NCBI RefSeq assembly: GCF_964019385.1
Contig: NC_088654.1
Location: 14,896,897 to 14,960,896, forward strand
Source of the DNA: Sycon ciliatum
Lineage: Eukaryota > Porifera > Calcarea > Leucosolenida > Sycettidae
DNA length: 64,000 bases
Direction: 5' to 3'
The notes under the pieces were generated by a model. It was not told the DNA's origin. It ran no database searches and saw only the letters and a list, made by a program, of their open reading frames with translations. Positions within the stretch are counted from its first letter, which is position 1. The number at the start of each line of letters is the position of its first letter. Shown piece by piece: positions 9,649 through 17,153 of the stretch. The translations under genes and the position numbers were made by a program.

Positions 9649-9945
9649 GTGCACAGCATGATTTTTTGTCTCGCTACACAGTTTTAGCGTTGTTATTAGT
9701 TCCTCACCCCTGTTGCACTTAGCTCTCACTCTACTTATATTGTCTCACCTTCCCTCATTCTATTTTTAGCACTTTGTTTTGTTTGTATTTGTATTTATAT
9801 CATTATGTCATGGCACATCATAATGACGGCCAATAAAACTGAGACAAGGGTGAAAGCCAACCACAGCAGTAAAACAGATAAAAGAATACAAATAAGAGGC
9901 AAAGAAGGCAAAGAAGGAGACAAACCAGCAGGATATACATGAAAC

Positions 9946-10468
9946 CTATAATTGAGCAGAGATTTTAGCAACAAAATTATCCATCGACGTGCTGGTCTTG
10001 GCCTGCGTTTGTAATGTTGCCCAAAACACATAGCCATCAAAGATCGGGGATCTAGTGAATAGGGTGGAGGCAGCGCGTGGGAGCCTTAGTGAGTTCCGGG
10101 TATTCCGTGTTTCGGAGAACCAATTATAAGCCTGCATATGAAAGGGTATTTTATTTAGTAATATTTTATGTATGAGAACACAAAGCTGGTACTTATGTCG
10201 AGTGGAAAGGGGACTGATCTTGGCAATTTCGTAAAGACTAGCGGAGGGAAAGCGACGATCTTTGCTAAATAAGATTTGAAGGAGCATGCGGTTATGGGTT
10301 TCTAGCTTGTTCAATACAGTAGTAGTTATGCCAGACCAAGCTGTATCACAGTAGTCAAGTAAGGGCAATATATAGCAACGATAAAACAAGCTTTTGCAAG
10401 AAAGAGGAAGATGTCTACAGTGGGCTTGAAGAGCCCCAAGCATGGAGCTTGTGCGGTTGCAGACATAC
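9946..10468 (-). pseudogene. LINE L-A RT C-terminal domain
   Basis: About 170 residues with the helical LINE thumb and tail: SLFYRCYILPLLDYCDTAWSG, then LPRAASTLFTRSPIF near the end, a motif (LPR-x3-S-x3-F-x2-SP-F) common to CR1/L2/Jockey-group LINEs. It is cut from the RT core by the LTR element inserted at 10469-12266. Across the insertion the four bases ATAC occur on both sides, and the frame resumes exactly if one copy is removed. Confidence 0.75.
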
Positions 10469-10809
10469 TGTAGTATCCCTGCCCGACCAATACGGAAGTA
10501 GTACGGAACTAATACGGAGCTTGCCTGATGTATATTTAGTGTATCTCCGTATGTAAGCGTACGTCGTCTGCTGCATAAAAGCGGCTGCGCATTTCTGTTT
10601 TGATGAAGATTAGATTAGATTAGATTGGATAGCAATGAAAGCTAACTCGAAGAATAAGGATTCAGCCTCTAGGTGAGCACCGGAAAGAAAGTTATTTATT
10701 TTGCCGCTTCTTCTTTCACTAACGATTATATCTCAGGTGTGTACTTGAAAGTAGAATAAAAGTAATTCTTGTTGATTTCACCGCGCCTACCACTCGGCTA
10801 ACCATTACA
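10469..10809 (+). repeat. Left LTR of the TRIM-like element
   Basis: 341 bp, TG...CA ends. It contains CTGCATAAAAGCGG (TATA-like, about 10570) and a short GATTA repeat (about 10606-10620). About five substitutions separate it from the right LTR (for example AGTAGTACGG against AGCAGTACGG), roughly 1.5 per cent, so this insertion is fairly recent. Confidence 0.88.
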
Positions 10810-10810
10810 T

Positions 10811-10826
10811 TGGTGGCAGCGGTGTA
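10811..10826 (+). other. Primer-binding site of the TRIM-like element
   Basis: TGGTGGCAGCGGTG begins two bases after the left LTR. The TGG start is expected for pairing with the CCA end of a tRNA. Which tRNA is not determined. Confidence 0.65.
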
Positions 10827-10864
10827 GTTTAAAATAGAACGACGTGATTCGACCCCAGACCCCC

Positions 10865-10906
10865 ATGGCTCAACCTGCTGCGGCTCCCTGCGACGAATCA
10901 AGATGA
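10865..10906 (+). CDS. 13-codon upstream ORF with ATGA stop-start overlap
   Basis: This is the first ATG of the interior. It reads a 13-residue peptide ([13 protein letters not shown]), and its TGA stop overlaps the ATG of the signal-peptide ORF as ATGA (10903-10906). Such an overlap can allow reinitiation. It could also be the remnant of the original gag start of the parental element. Confidence 0.4.
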   Translation: MAQPAAAPCDESR

Positions 10907-11340
10907 GAATCATGTTTCTTGCCTTCCTGGGCTTGGCCCTGCTTATTAGCTTGCCGCACAGCCAGGGTGCTAGCGTGGATCACCCTTCTCTCCGCACGGC
11001 ACACACTGGAGACTCTGATGGCGATTCCAAGCGACCCGCTACCTACATGTATACTACCGGTGGTGATGGCGAAGCTGATGAGGACGACAACAGGCAGGCT
11101 GGTACCCAAGACAAGGAGGGTATTCCCCAAGACCAGCAGCGTTTGATTTTCGCCGGCACGCAGTCGGAAGCAGGAGCCCACTCTTCACTTGGTACTTCGC
11201 CTCCGTGGTGGGATGCAGATTTTCGTCAACACTATTCCTGGCTACACCATCACTCTTTACGTCGCGCAAAGCGATGCTATCGACAATGTGAAGAACACGA
11301 TTCAAGACGAGGAGGGAGGTCAATCAGGTCATTTGTCTGA
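10903..11340 (+). CDS. Signal-peptide protein joined to a ubiquitin fragment (captured ORF)
   Basis: A 145-residue frame. Residues 1-22 form a classical signal peptide ([20 protein letters not shown], small residues follow). Residues 24-69 are hydrophilic and acidic, with GDGEADEDD. Residues 70-91 (11110-11175) are ubiquitin positions 32-53: [18 protein letters not shown], with Lys48 replaced by Thr. After that the ubiquitin coding continues in a different frame, because about 11-12 codons (ubiquitin 54-65) are deleted, and this frame ends in unrelated sequence. I do not recognise the N-terminal protein. It looks like a secreted precursor. Intact start, no introns visible, consistent with capture from an mRNA. 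Confidence 0.6.
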   Translation: MRIMFLAFLGLALLISLPHSQGASVDHPSLRTAHTGDSDGDSKRPATYMYTTGGDGEADEDDNRQAGTQDKEGIPQDQQRLIFAGTQSEAGAHSSLGTSPPWWDADFRQHYSWLHHHSLRRAKRCYRQCEEHDSRRGGRSIRSFV

Positions 11341-11437
11341 CGCCGAGCTAGCCGCTCTGAGTGACCGGCTCCACCAAGATGAAGATAAAACCTGGCTTGC
11401 TCTCCGCCGTAGCTCCAGCCGCCGCCGTGGTTACTAA
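11183..11437 (+). pseudogene. Ubiquitin-derived module (positions 67-76 then 1-36) with novel C-terminus
   Basis: In frame 2, 11183-11212 encodes [10 protein letters not shown] (ubiquitin 67-76). It runs directly into [15 protein letters not shown]..., i.e. the next ubiquitin unit, positions 1-36, to about 11320, as in polyubiquitin. Lysines 6, 11, 29 and 33 are replaced (N, Y, T, E), while Lys27 stays. After residue 36 the frame continues with a hydrophilic stretch ending [10 protein letters not shown] and a stop at 11435. There is no ATG in frame before MQIF. If translated with the preceding ORF it needs a frameshift, so I treat it as broken. Confidence 0.7.
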
Positions 11438-11925
11438 CGCTGATTCCAGGTATGGCATTTTCTTTCCTGTCTTCCTTCAGTCTCCCTGTTCTCTTCATTC
11501 TTCCTTTATGCGAGTGTGTGAATCCAGTTTAGTTTGGTAGGCGTCTGATCATGGTGAGCCACGGCTTACCCAGCTAACGTGGGACAATGTGTGTGACAAC
11601 GCCCCTTATAGTTATAGTGTATTCAGTTAGGTTTTTGAACTGCGATGTTCCTGGCGGGTTGTGCCAGCGTTGTGCAGCAAGAGTGCTGTAGTTTTTCAGG
11701 TCCTATTTGGAGGACAGTTCTTTCCCCTTTTGACCCCGCGAGATGGTGTGAACTTGGTGTGCTTTTACTTCTACTTTATGATTTGTTATCAGTTCATTTC
11801 TTCTGTCTACTCTAAACGTTATCATTTCCGATATAATTTGCCATCTTTCGGTTGACGCTGTGTTCGTAACTCTTCACTAATTTTTTGAAAATCACGAGGG
11901 CGTGATAATCTGTAGGAAGGGAGGG
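11438..11925 (+). other. Non-coding 3' interior of the TRIM-like element, ending in a polypurine tract
   Basis: No coding is seen. TTACTAACGC-x6-CAG near 11433-11450 and a pyrimidine-rich TTTTCTTTCCTGTCTTCCTTCAG-like tract near 11457-11480 resemble branch point and 3' splice sites. The polypurine tract AGGAAGGGAGGG is at 11914-11925, immediately before the right LTR. Confidence 0.5.
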
Positions 11926-12266
11926 TGTAGTATCCCTGCCCGACCAATACGGAAGCAGTACGGAACTAATACGGAGCTTGCCTGATGTATATTTAGTGTA
12001 TCTCCGTATGTAAGTGTACGTCGTCTGCTGCATAAAAGCGGCTGCGCATTTCTGTTTTGATGAAGATTAGATTAGATTAGGTTGGATAGCAATGAAAGCT
12101 AACTCGAAGAATAAGGATTCAGCCTCTAGGTGAGCACCGGAGAGAAAGTTATTTATTTTGCCGCTTCTTCTTTCACTAACGATTATATCTCAGGTGTGTA
12201 CCTGAAAGTAGAATAAAAGTAATTCTTGTTGATTTCACCGCGCCTACCACTCGGCTAACCATTACA
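11926..12266 (+). repeat. Right LTR of the TRIM-like element
   Basis: 341 bp matching 10469-10809. It ends CATTACA at 12266 and is followed by the second ATAC target copy (12267-12270) and then LINE L-A coding sequence. Confidence 0.88.
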
Positions 12267-12280
12267 ATACTGCACATGGG

Positions 12281-12947
12281 GTGACCACGACAATTTAGAG
12301 TCAATATTAACGCCAAGATGCTTATGCTCTTCAACAATACGAATAGCAACACTTGAAGAAGGAAAACAAAGTGGCAGGGAAGGGGGAGAAGGGGAAATGT
12401 ACATAGCTGCCGTTTTATCAACGTTTGGCTGGAACTTCCAATCATGCATCAAGGTTATAACTTTCCCAATGCTATCTTGCATGGCTTCGCGCAGTCGTAT
12501 AGGGCAAGCATTGGAGCAAAGCAGAGCTGTGTCGTCAGCGAAAAGGCTGACACCAGGGGCAATATCGGAGAGGTCATTAATATACAGGAGAAATAGCAGT
12601 GGCCCAAGGATTGAACCCTGGGGGACTCCAGAAGTAACGGGTAAAGGCTCCGATAACACAGTTGAGAGGCGTACAAGCTGATGTCGGTTAGAGAGATACG
12701 ACGAGAGCCAGCCGATAGCCTTGCCATCAATGCGATATACTGTTCGCAGCTTAGGTAAGAGACCCCTGTGCCAAACAGTGTCGAAGGCCTTTGCGAGATC
12801 GAAGAAAATTAAACCAACATGGTTATGGGCGTTCCGGGCGATGTGGATGTCTTGCACGAGGCGGGTAACCTGGTACCTGGTGGAGTCACCCCGACAAAAG
12901 CCCGACTGTGCTGGCGAAAGTGAAATGCGAACATGATCATAAATCAT
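12281..12947 (-). pseudogene. LINE L-A reverse transcriptase core
   Basis: About 220 residues: SGFCRGDST, FFDLAKAFDTVWHRGL (motif A), GVPQGSILGPLLFLLYIND (motif B), SLFADDTALL (FADD, motif C), then KTAAMYIS and EEHKHLGVNID. All key RT motifs are intact. The frame is broken at both ends by insertions, not by stops in the core. Confidence 0.85.
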
Positions 12948-12951
12948 TCAA

Positions 12952-13399
12952 GGGCGTCGGAACCGCACCGGCCGGGGCGGCCATGGCCGCCCCACTTTTT
13001 CGGCCTCTTTTTTTTTTTTTTTTTTTTTTTTTTAGCACACTGCAACAAAGCGCGATGATCTCAGCGCAAACGTGGCAAATCCTTGTCCCCGATCGTGGTT
13101 TGTTGCAGAATCAAAAGTCCATGTACACTAAAATGGCACCAAATGCCTGGGAATGCTTGCAATTGGCTTCAATTTTTGATTTTTTTCCCAGGGGAGGGTA
13201 ATGTTTGTCCCCGATCGTAGCATCTTCTTGGTTTTTTGCAGTATCAAAAAGTCTTTCATTGTAGTTACCGTACACTGAAATGGCACCAAATGCCTGGAAA
13301 TGCTTGCAATTGGCTTTAATTTTTGAAATTTTTTCCCGGGGAGGACCCCCCGACCCCCCTTCCATGGCTGCCCCACTTCCAAAATCGTTCCGACGCGCC
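12952..13399. mobile_element. Small TIR element inserted in LINE L-A
   Basis: Left end GGGCGTCGGAAC...GGGGCGGCCATGG and right end (inverted) GGCGCGTCGGAACG...GGGGCAGCCATGG form imperfect terminal inverted repeats of about 35 bp. Inside are a T run (13010-13033) and two diverged direct repeats sharing AATGGCACCAAATGCCTGG (from about 13130 and 13278). No coding. The target duplication is not clear. It separates the two RT halves of LINE L-A. Confidence 0.6.
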
Positions 13400-14121
13400 T
13401 GATGATGTCATATACAACACGTTCGCACACTTTTGTTAAGATAGAGAGCAATGCGATAGTTGCTGGGGGTGGTGCGTGGTCCTCTATTTTTGTAGGTGGC
13501 CACGACTACCGCAGTTTTCCACATGGCTGGGAATTTTCGTTCGCGAAATGACATATTCAAAATAATTGACACAGGATAGGCAACAGACGGAGCAAGAGCT
13601 CTCCAAACTTCGTTGGTAATTCCGTCTTGACCAGGAGACTTGCCAGTTTTCAGATTACGGAGATATTTCCTCACTTGGGCTGTACCAGTCGACAATGATA
13701 GGAGGGACGCCGGTATTGAGGGTGAAGGGGTGAGTGGTGGTATAGGCCACGTAGGGTCGTCAGGAAGTCCAAACGACGTAAACTGCGTGTTCAATATGTA
13801 TGCTATGTCTGCGGGATCTGTTGCTACCGTGCCGTCTGAAGCTGTCATTGATCGGATCGGCTCCCGACTACAGTTCTTAAGGAGATGGCGGAGAAATTGA
13901 TGGAGACTAGGGCGATCATGGGAAGACAGGGTGGCATGAACCGACTGTACATACTCACGATGGAGGGTACGTGACGAACATTTCACTTCGTTACGCTTGC
14001 GCTTAAAGGCAATGAAGTTTTCAGTGGTTGGATACTTCCTATAAATGCTATACAAATCTCGCTTCAGTTTCACAGCACACCTGAGGTCCGGAGTGATCCA
14101 GGGTCGGGATGCATCTCGCAT
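13400..14121 (-). pseudogene. LINE L-A linker and RT N-terminal domain
   Basis: About 237 residues. It has a basic helical segment (residues 10-75), ASDGTVATDPADIA, then GKSPGQDGITNEVWRALAP (RT motif 0/1), FPAMWKTAVVVATYKNRGPRTTPSNYR with the expected P-x-N-Y-R, though 'PISLL' is degraded. The frame changes close to 13470. The flanking pieces are the endonuclease upstream and, after a TIR insertion, the RT core. Confidence 0.75.
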
Positions 14122-14139
14122 AGTAGGACGAGGCCTAAT

Positions 14140-15158
14140 TTAGTGTCCTGTCCGCGGAATAACTATGTAAGGCAACAGATGACGATGGAATGCTGACTGT
14201 AGTAAAGCATCAAACAGGACAATGGCATCATCAACATCAGAATGCCGATGAAGTAATGACCAGTCCAACCTGGATAAGTCTTCATTCACAACCTGCCAGA
14301 CACGGGTAGGTACTTGTTTATACCTGTACTGAGCCTGGGGATGGAGGGACGATTTAGCAGTCGCTTGTGGTGTCGAGCACGATGCATAGTTGAGCGTGCA
14401 AACAACCTGCAGATGATCAGATGTGCCAAGAGGAGCTGCGTGGTCGACTGAGAGGACATGTCGGGGTATGTTGGTTACCAACAAGTCAAGACATGAGTTG
14501 GCACCCGCTGATGAAGTGTATGTTGGGAAACTCACTAGTTGTTGGAGCCCAAGCATTGAAAAAACTGTCTGTAGGTTGGTACCGGCTGTAGAGGTGGAGT
14601 CAGAAGAGCACCAATCATTATGTTTGGCATTAAAATCCCCCGTCAGGAAGAAGTCACACTCGTCATAGCAAGAGGACTGTATAGCATCGACCAGCATATG
14701 CGAGAAGAAGGACAATTGTTCCGCCGTTTGGGAAGTGGGTCGATACATGCAACATACAAGAATAGGGTTAGGGGTGCATTGAGACTTAACTTCCACCCAG
14801 GCAGATTACAGCCCTGATGCTGCAGGTCCGGTCTGTGGAGAATATGCTGAAAAGCATCAGTCCGGACAAGCACGGCGACACCACCATATCCTCTAGTGAA
14901 AGAGTGTGCATTTCTGTTCTCGTGTGCTGGTCTGTCTCTTCTGAAACAGGAATAGCCCGGTACATGCACGGAAACAGATGGGCACAGCCAGGTCTCCGTG
15001 AGGCAAGCAATACTTGGCTTAGTGCTCTCCAGAACAATCGAAAGTTCAGCTAATTTATCGACGAGAGACCGACAATTCATGGTTATCAGCGTTATGTCGG
15101 ATTCTGATCTGGGGTAGAATGGGGTAGCATGCAAGTTGAGGGAAGACATAGACAACAT
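14140..15158 (-). pseudogene. LINE L-A apurinic-type endonuclease (frameshifted)
   Basis: Two overlapping frames. 15158-14800 reads ITMNCRSLVDKLAEL, SIACLTETWL and GYGGVAVLV. 14796-14140 reads CMYRPTS, FFLTGDFNAKHNDW, SCLDLLVTNI and GTSDHLQV. N-, E-, D-N- and S-D-H motifs of the exonuclease-endonuclease-phosphatase fold are all present, so it once nicked target DNA. A frameshift near 14800 splits it. Confidence 0.8.
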
Positions 15159-15297
15159 GATTATGACGAGGAACTATCACCACCACGTTCAGTCACGTTG
15201 GTACCGTCGGCAAAGCGCCACTTACGGTTGTTCTCGTCACACATTATTGAATGTATATAAATTATTGATTTGGCATGGTTATTCTTCAGTCACGGCT

Positions 15298-15334
15298 TTC
15301 CTCTGATGATTGTGACAAGAAAATCGATTTTGGT
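15298..15334 (+). ncRNA. Hammerhead-ribozyme-like motif, right PLE-B arm
   Basis: CTGATGA (15303-15309), stem II TTG-TGA-CAA, GAA (15319-15321), self-complementary AATCGATT (15322-15329), T, then TGG. Stem I is short, with a T-T mismatch at its base (CCT against TGG). It is the inverted partner of 9259-9296, where that pair is intact but stem II is disturbed. Confidence 0.35.
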
Positions 15335-15400
15335 AAACCTTCATGACTTTGTTGTAGTGTGGCGATGACAGCAGAATTTGTTCTCTTTATTTTTATTATT

Positions 15401-15825
15401 ATTATTATACGCATTCCCGCGTTGAAGTGTGGCAGCAGTATGCTGCGTCCACAGCTTCGCTTATTCAGAATGGCTTGGGTGATAGGAGAGGGGAGAGAAA
15501 GCAATAAAGCAACCAAGATCTATGAAATTGGTCACAATAACATGAAGAGAACCAACCTACATATGCATGATTGCACAAGAATGGAAACGACCAAAATTAA
15601 TATAATGGCTATAATAATCGTGCCACAAAAATTCTCTTTATAGCTATTATAAAATAATAATTATATAAATAACATCTTCATTAGTTTGAGGGAAAGAGAC
15701 AAACGGGAAAAGTCTGAAGAAAAAATTGACTGTCACCACCAGGACTCCAGGAATATAAATAACACTAATAAGAAACTAAAAAATTACCTGACCAGATTCT
15801 CACCATCAGTTACGTGAGTTTTTCA
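15401..15825. other. No gene seen
   Basis: AT-rich sequence with a (TTA)n tract near 15392-15410 and A/T-rich stretches. I recognise neither coding nor a repeat family here. Confidence 0.5.
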
Positions 15826-16170
15826 ACATGGCGCAACCTGCACCAGGTTTGGCGCCATGGTGCTTTCTCTCTCCCTCTTCACTCGTGCTGTGGTCTTGCG
15901 CTACCGTCGCCTTTAATGACTCGGTAACACTGCCCTGTTATTGCCTCTATTCTCGACTATATCCGTTAACTCTCACAAAGCAACTCAATACCATTGTCCC
16001 AATACCACGTCTTCACTTCGCACATATGCACTAACTTCCACACTAGCATCAAATATCTAGGCCTGCTCGTAGAGAATTCGATAGTGAATGCTGCTGTCTG
16101 ATGATCGCTCTGATGCGTGAAACTTTAAGTTACAGCTAACACAGCCTTTCGTCTCTGTTGTGTGTGTAAC
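15826..16170 (+). mobile_element. Solo arm of ribozyme-bearing repeat family R4
   Basis: Matches the arms of the foldback at 52443-53069: the block with GGCGCCATGGTGCTTTCTC, then CCGTTAACTCTCACAAA, then the hammerhead core, then CTAACACAGCCTTTCG and GTTGTGTGTGTAA. The 68-codon frame at 15828 is conserved between copies but has no recognisable domain. I treat it as incidental. Confidence 0.6.
16093..16136 (+). ncRNA. Hammerhead-ribozyme motif, family R4
   Basis: Stem I GCTGT (16093-16097) pairs with ACAGC (16132-16136). Core CTGATGA is 16098-16104 and GAA is 16119-16121. Stem III is ACTT/AAGT with a one-base loop. Stem II is CGC/GCG but has a T-T mismatch next to the core. The predicted cut is after T16131. 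Type I topology. The stem II mismatch may weaken it. Confidence 0.55.
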
Positions 16171-16462
16171 ACTAATAATAATAATTATGTCGGTGGAGCA
16201 TTTTTAATTGTGGTCAGGCCCTGTGGAAATTTTCGGAGAAATTCTCGAAAACCTGCGCAATAACTTGCAGATAACAACAAAACATGTGGCAAAAATGCCG
16301 AATGATGCGGAATCTGATGGGAATTCGCGGAATTATTTGCAGAAATTATTTGCTGCATCCGTAGAATCGCTATGTGCGCAGTAGATCTACTAGTGAGCAG
16401 TACGAGTCGTAATGTGCATAGCCCTGCGTGATTATGGAAGTACTGCGTGAACAGTTCTTAAA
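16171..16462. other. No gene seen
   Basis: Starts with a short (ATA)n tract. The rest has degenerate GGAATT/GCGGAAT repeats (about 16290-16350). Nothing recognised. Confidence 0.5.
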
Positions 16463-16639
16463 AATACGAACTTAGAAGTTGCGACTTCGGCGGTAATGTC
16501 ATGAAGTTGGTTGCTCCAACGAGGAGCACACGCTTCTTGCCGAACTTGACACTTGACTGACTCACGACTGCCATCCGGAGCACACCAGGAGCACGTCGCA
16601 CCTTCCGCTCGGCAAACCTGAAAGAAAGCACCACTCCCT

Positions 16640-16685
16640 GCTCAATACACAGTGTTTCGGGAAATTCACCCCTCATCAGTTGAGC
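16640..16685 (-). ncRNA. Type I hammerhead ribozyme, complete
   Basis: Minus strand: stem I GCTCAA (16685-16680) and TTGAGC (16645-16640), six perfect pairs. Core CTGATGA (16679-16673). Stem II GGGG...(T)CCC. GAA (16658-16656). Stem III ACAC/GTGT with a single-base loop. The predicted cut follows A16646. All conserved core bases are present. The very short, nearly palindromic stem III is typical of animal/PLE-associated hammerheads, which may act as dimers. Confidence 0.8.
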
Positions 16686-16724
16686 TTGAGTAGGCTGAGG
16701 AAGATTGTGCCTGAAAAGCACCAC

Positions 16725-16733
16725 TTATATACT
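16725..16733 (-). promoter_or_regulatory. TATA-like box upstream of the hammerhead
   Basis: GTATATAAG on the minus strand, about 47 bases upstream of the ribozyme core. A TATAAG box at a similar distance (about 44 bases) precedes the unrelated hammerhead at 57466, which suggests a promoter that starts transcripts just before the ribozyme. Inferred from position only. Confidence 0.35.
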
Positions 16734-17153
16734 GCTCTCCAGGCCAAACCATCACCAGGGATACAAACTTACAGAGACGCTTTGTTTCCAGCGCGACAAA
16801 CACCTCGTGAAGCCCCAGGTAGCAGCGTGAGTCAGAGTCGCTCATGGAGTTGTGCTAAACAGACGTTGAGAGCCAGTATAGCTATTCACAACGCTGTGAC
16901 CTCCAACAACTAGTCGCACGTCCGCGTGAGGGACAACAATAATACGAACTTAGAAGTTGCGACTTCGGCGGTAATGTCATGAAGTTGGTTGCTCCAACGA
17001 GGAGCACACGCTTCCTGCCGAACTTGACACTTGACTGACTCACGACTGCCATCCGGAGCACACCAGGAGCACGTCGCACCTTCCGCTCGGCAAACCTGAA
17101 AGAAAGCACCACTCCCTGCTCAATACACAGTGTTTCGGGGAATTCACCCCTCA

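Larger units (their letters stand above)
10469..12266 (+). mobile_element. TRIM-like non-autonomous LTR element carrying a secreted/ubiquitin chimeric ORF
   Basis: Two direct repeats of exactly 341 bp (10469-10809 and 11926-12266) start TGTAGTATCC and end CATTACA. They differ at about five positions. The flanking target duplication is ATAC (10465-10468 and 12267-12270). A primer-binding-like TGGTGGCAGCGG follows the left LTR, and a polypurine tract (GGAAGGGAGGG) precedes the right LTR. These features set the sense strand as plus. The 1116-bp interior holds no gag, protease, RT or integrase. It has a 13-codon ORF, a signal-peptide ORF and a broken ubiquitin module. It sits inside LINE L-A. It must have been mobilised in trans by an autonomous LTR element. 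Confidence 0.85.
9780..15200 (-). mobile_element. LINE L-A (CR1/Jockey-like), minus strand, twice interrupted
   Basis: Going 5' to 3' on the minus strand there is an endonuclease (15158-14140), an RT N-terminal domain (14121-13408), a TIR insertion (13399-12952), the RT core (12947-12281), a small LTR element (12266-10469), the RT C-terminal domain (10468-9946), and a 3' tail ending in an AAATAC-rich repeat near 9780. The reading frames on either side of each insertion belong to one protein. Endonuclease-type LINEs nick the target and prime reverse transcription there. Confidence 0.75.
9170..15400. mobile_element. PLE-B: inverted arms enclosing a GIY-YIG tail and a nested LINE
   Basis: 9200-9368 and 15224-15400 are inverted copies of each other (about 170 bp, a few per cent different). 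Both contain a CTGATGA-based hammerhead-like core. Just inside the left arm lies a frame with the same GIY-YIG-like tail as PLE-A. The space between is filled by a minus-strand LINE (about 9780-15200), which appears to have inserted into PLE-B. The arms also share the AGACAA block near the outer end with PLE-A, which supports one broad family. Confidence 0.5.
16463..17153 (-). mobile_element. Retrozyme-like tandem repeat (478-nt unit, 1.4 copies) with hammerhead ribozyme
   Basis: 16463-16679 and 16941-17153 are direct copies offset by exactly 478 bases, so this is a head-to-tail repeat. On the minus strand each copy begins with the TGATGA of a hammerhead core. The two predicted cleavage points (17124/17123 and 16646/16645) are 478 nt apart, so self-cleavage would release a 478-nt monomer. 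The ribozyme at 16640-16685 is complete. The one at 17118-17155 has lost the 5' strand of stem I, because LINE sequence joins at the shared bases TGATGAGG. No coding. Non-autonomous tandem repeats with type I hammerheads, transcribed and circularised, are known as retrozymes in plants and animals. Confidence 0.7.

Noticed and set aside
10903-11437. Reading the signal peptide and both ubiquitin parts as one continuous working protein
   Set aside because: They are in different frames. An unproven frameshift or splice would be needed, so I describe them separately.
14507-14545. CTGATGA followed by GGGAAAC
   Set aside because: Lies in LINE endonuclease coding sequence. Neither stem II nor stem I can pair.
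9352-15158. One large element with the LINE as its own coding region
   Set aside because: The LINE has its own 3' tail and family (compare 54727-56740), and the GIY-YIG tail belongs to PLE-type elements. Nesting explains it better.
15828-16034. 68-codon frame in the R4 repeat with a hydrophobic start, like a secreted protein
   Set aside because: Conserved between copies only as the DNA is. It overlaps a structural RNA element and shows no domain.
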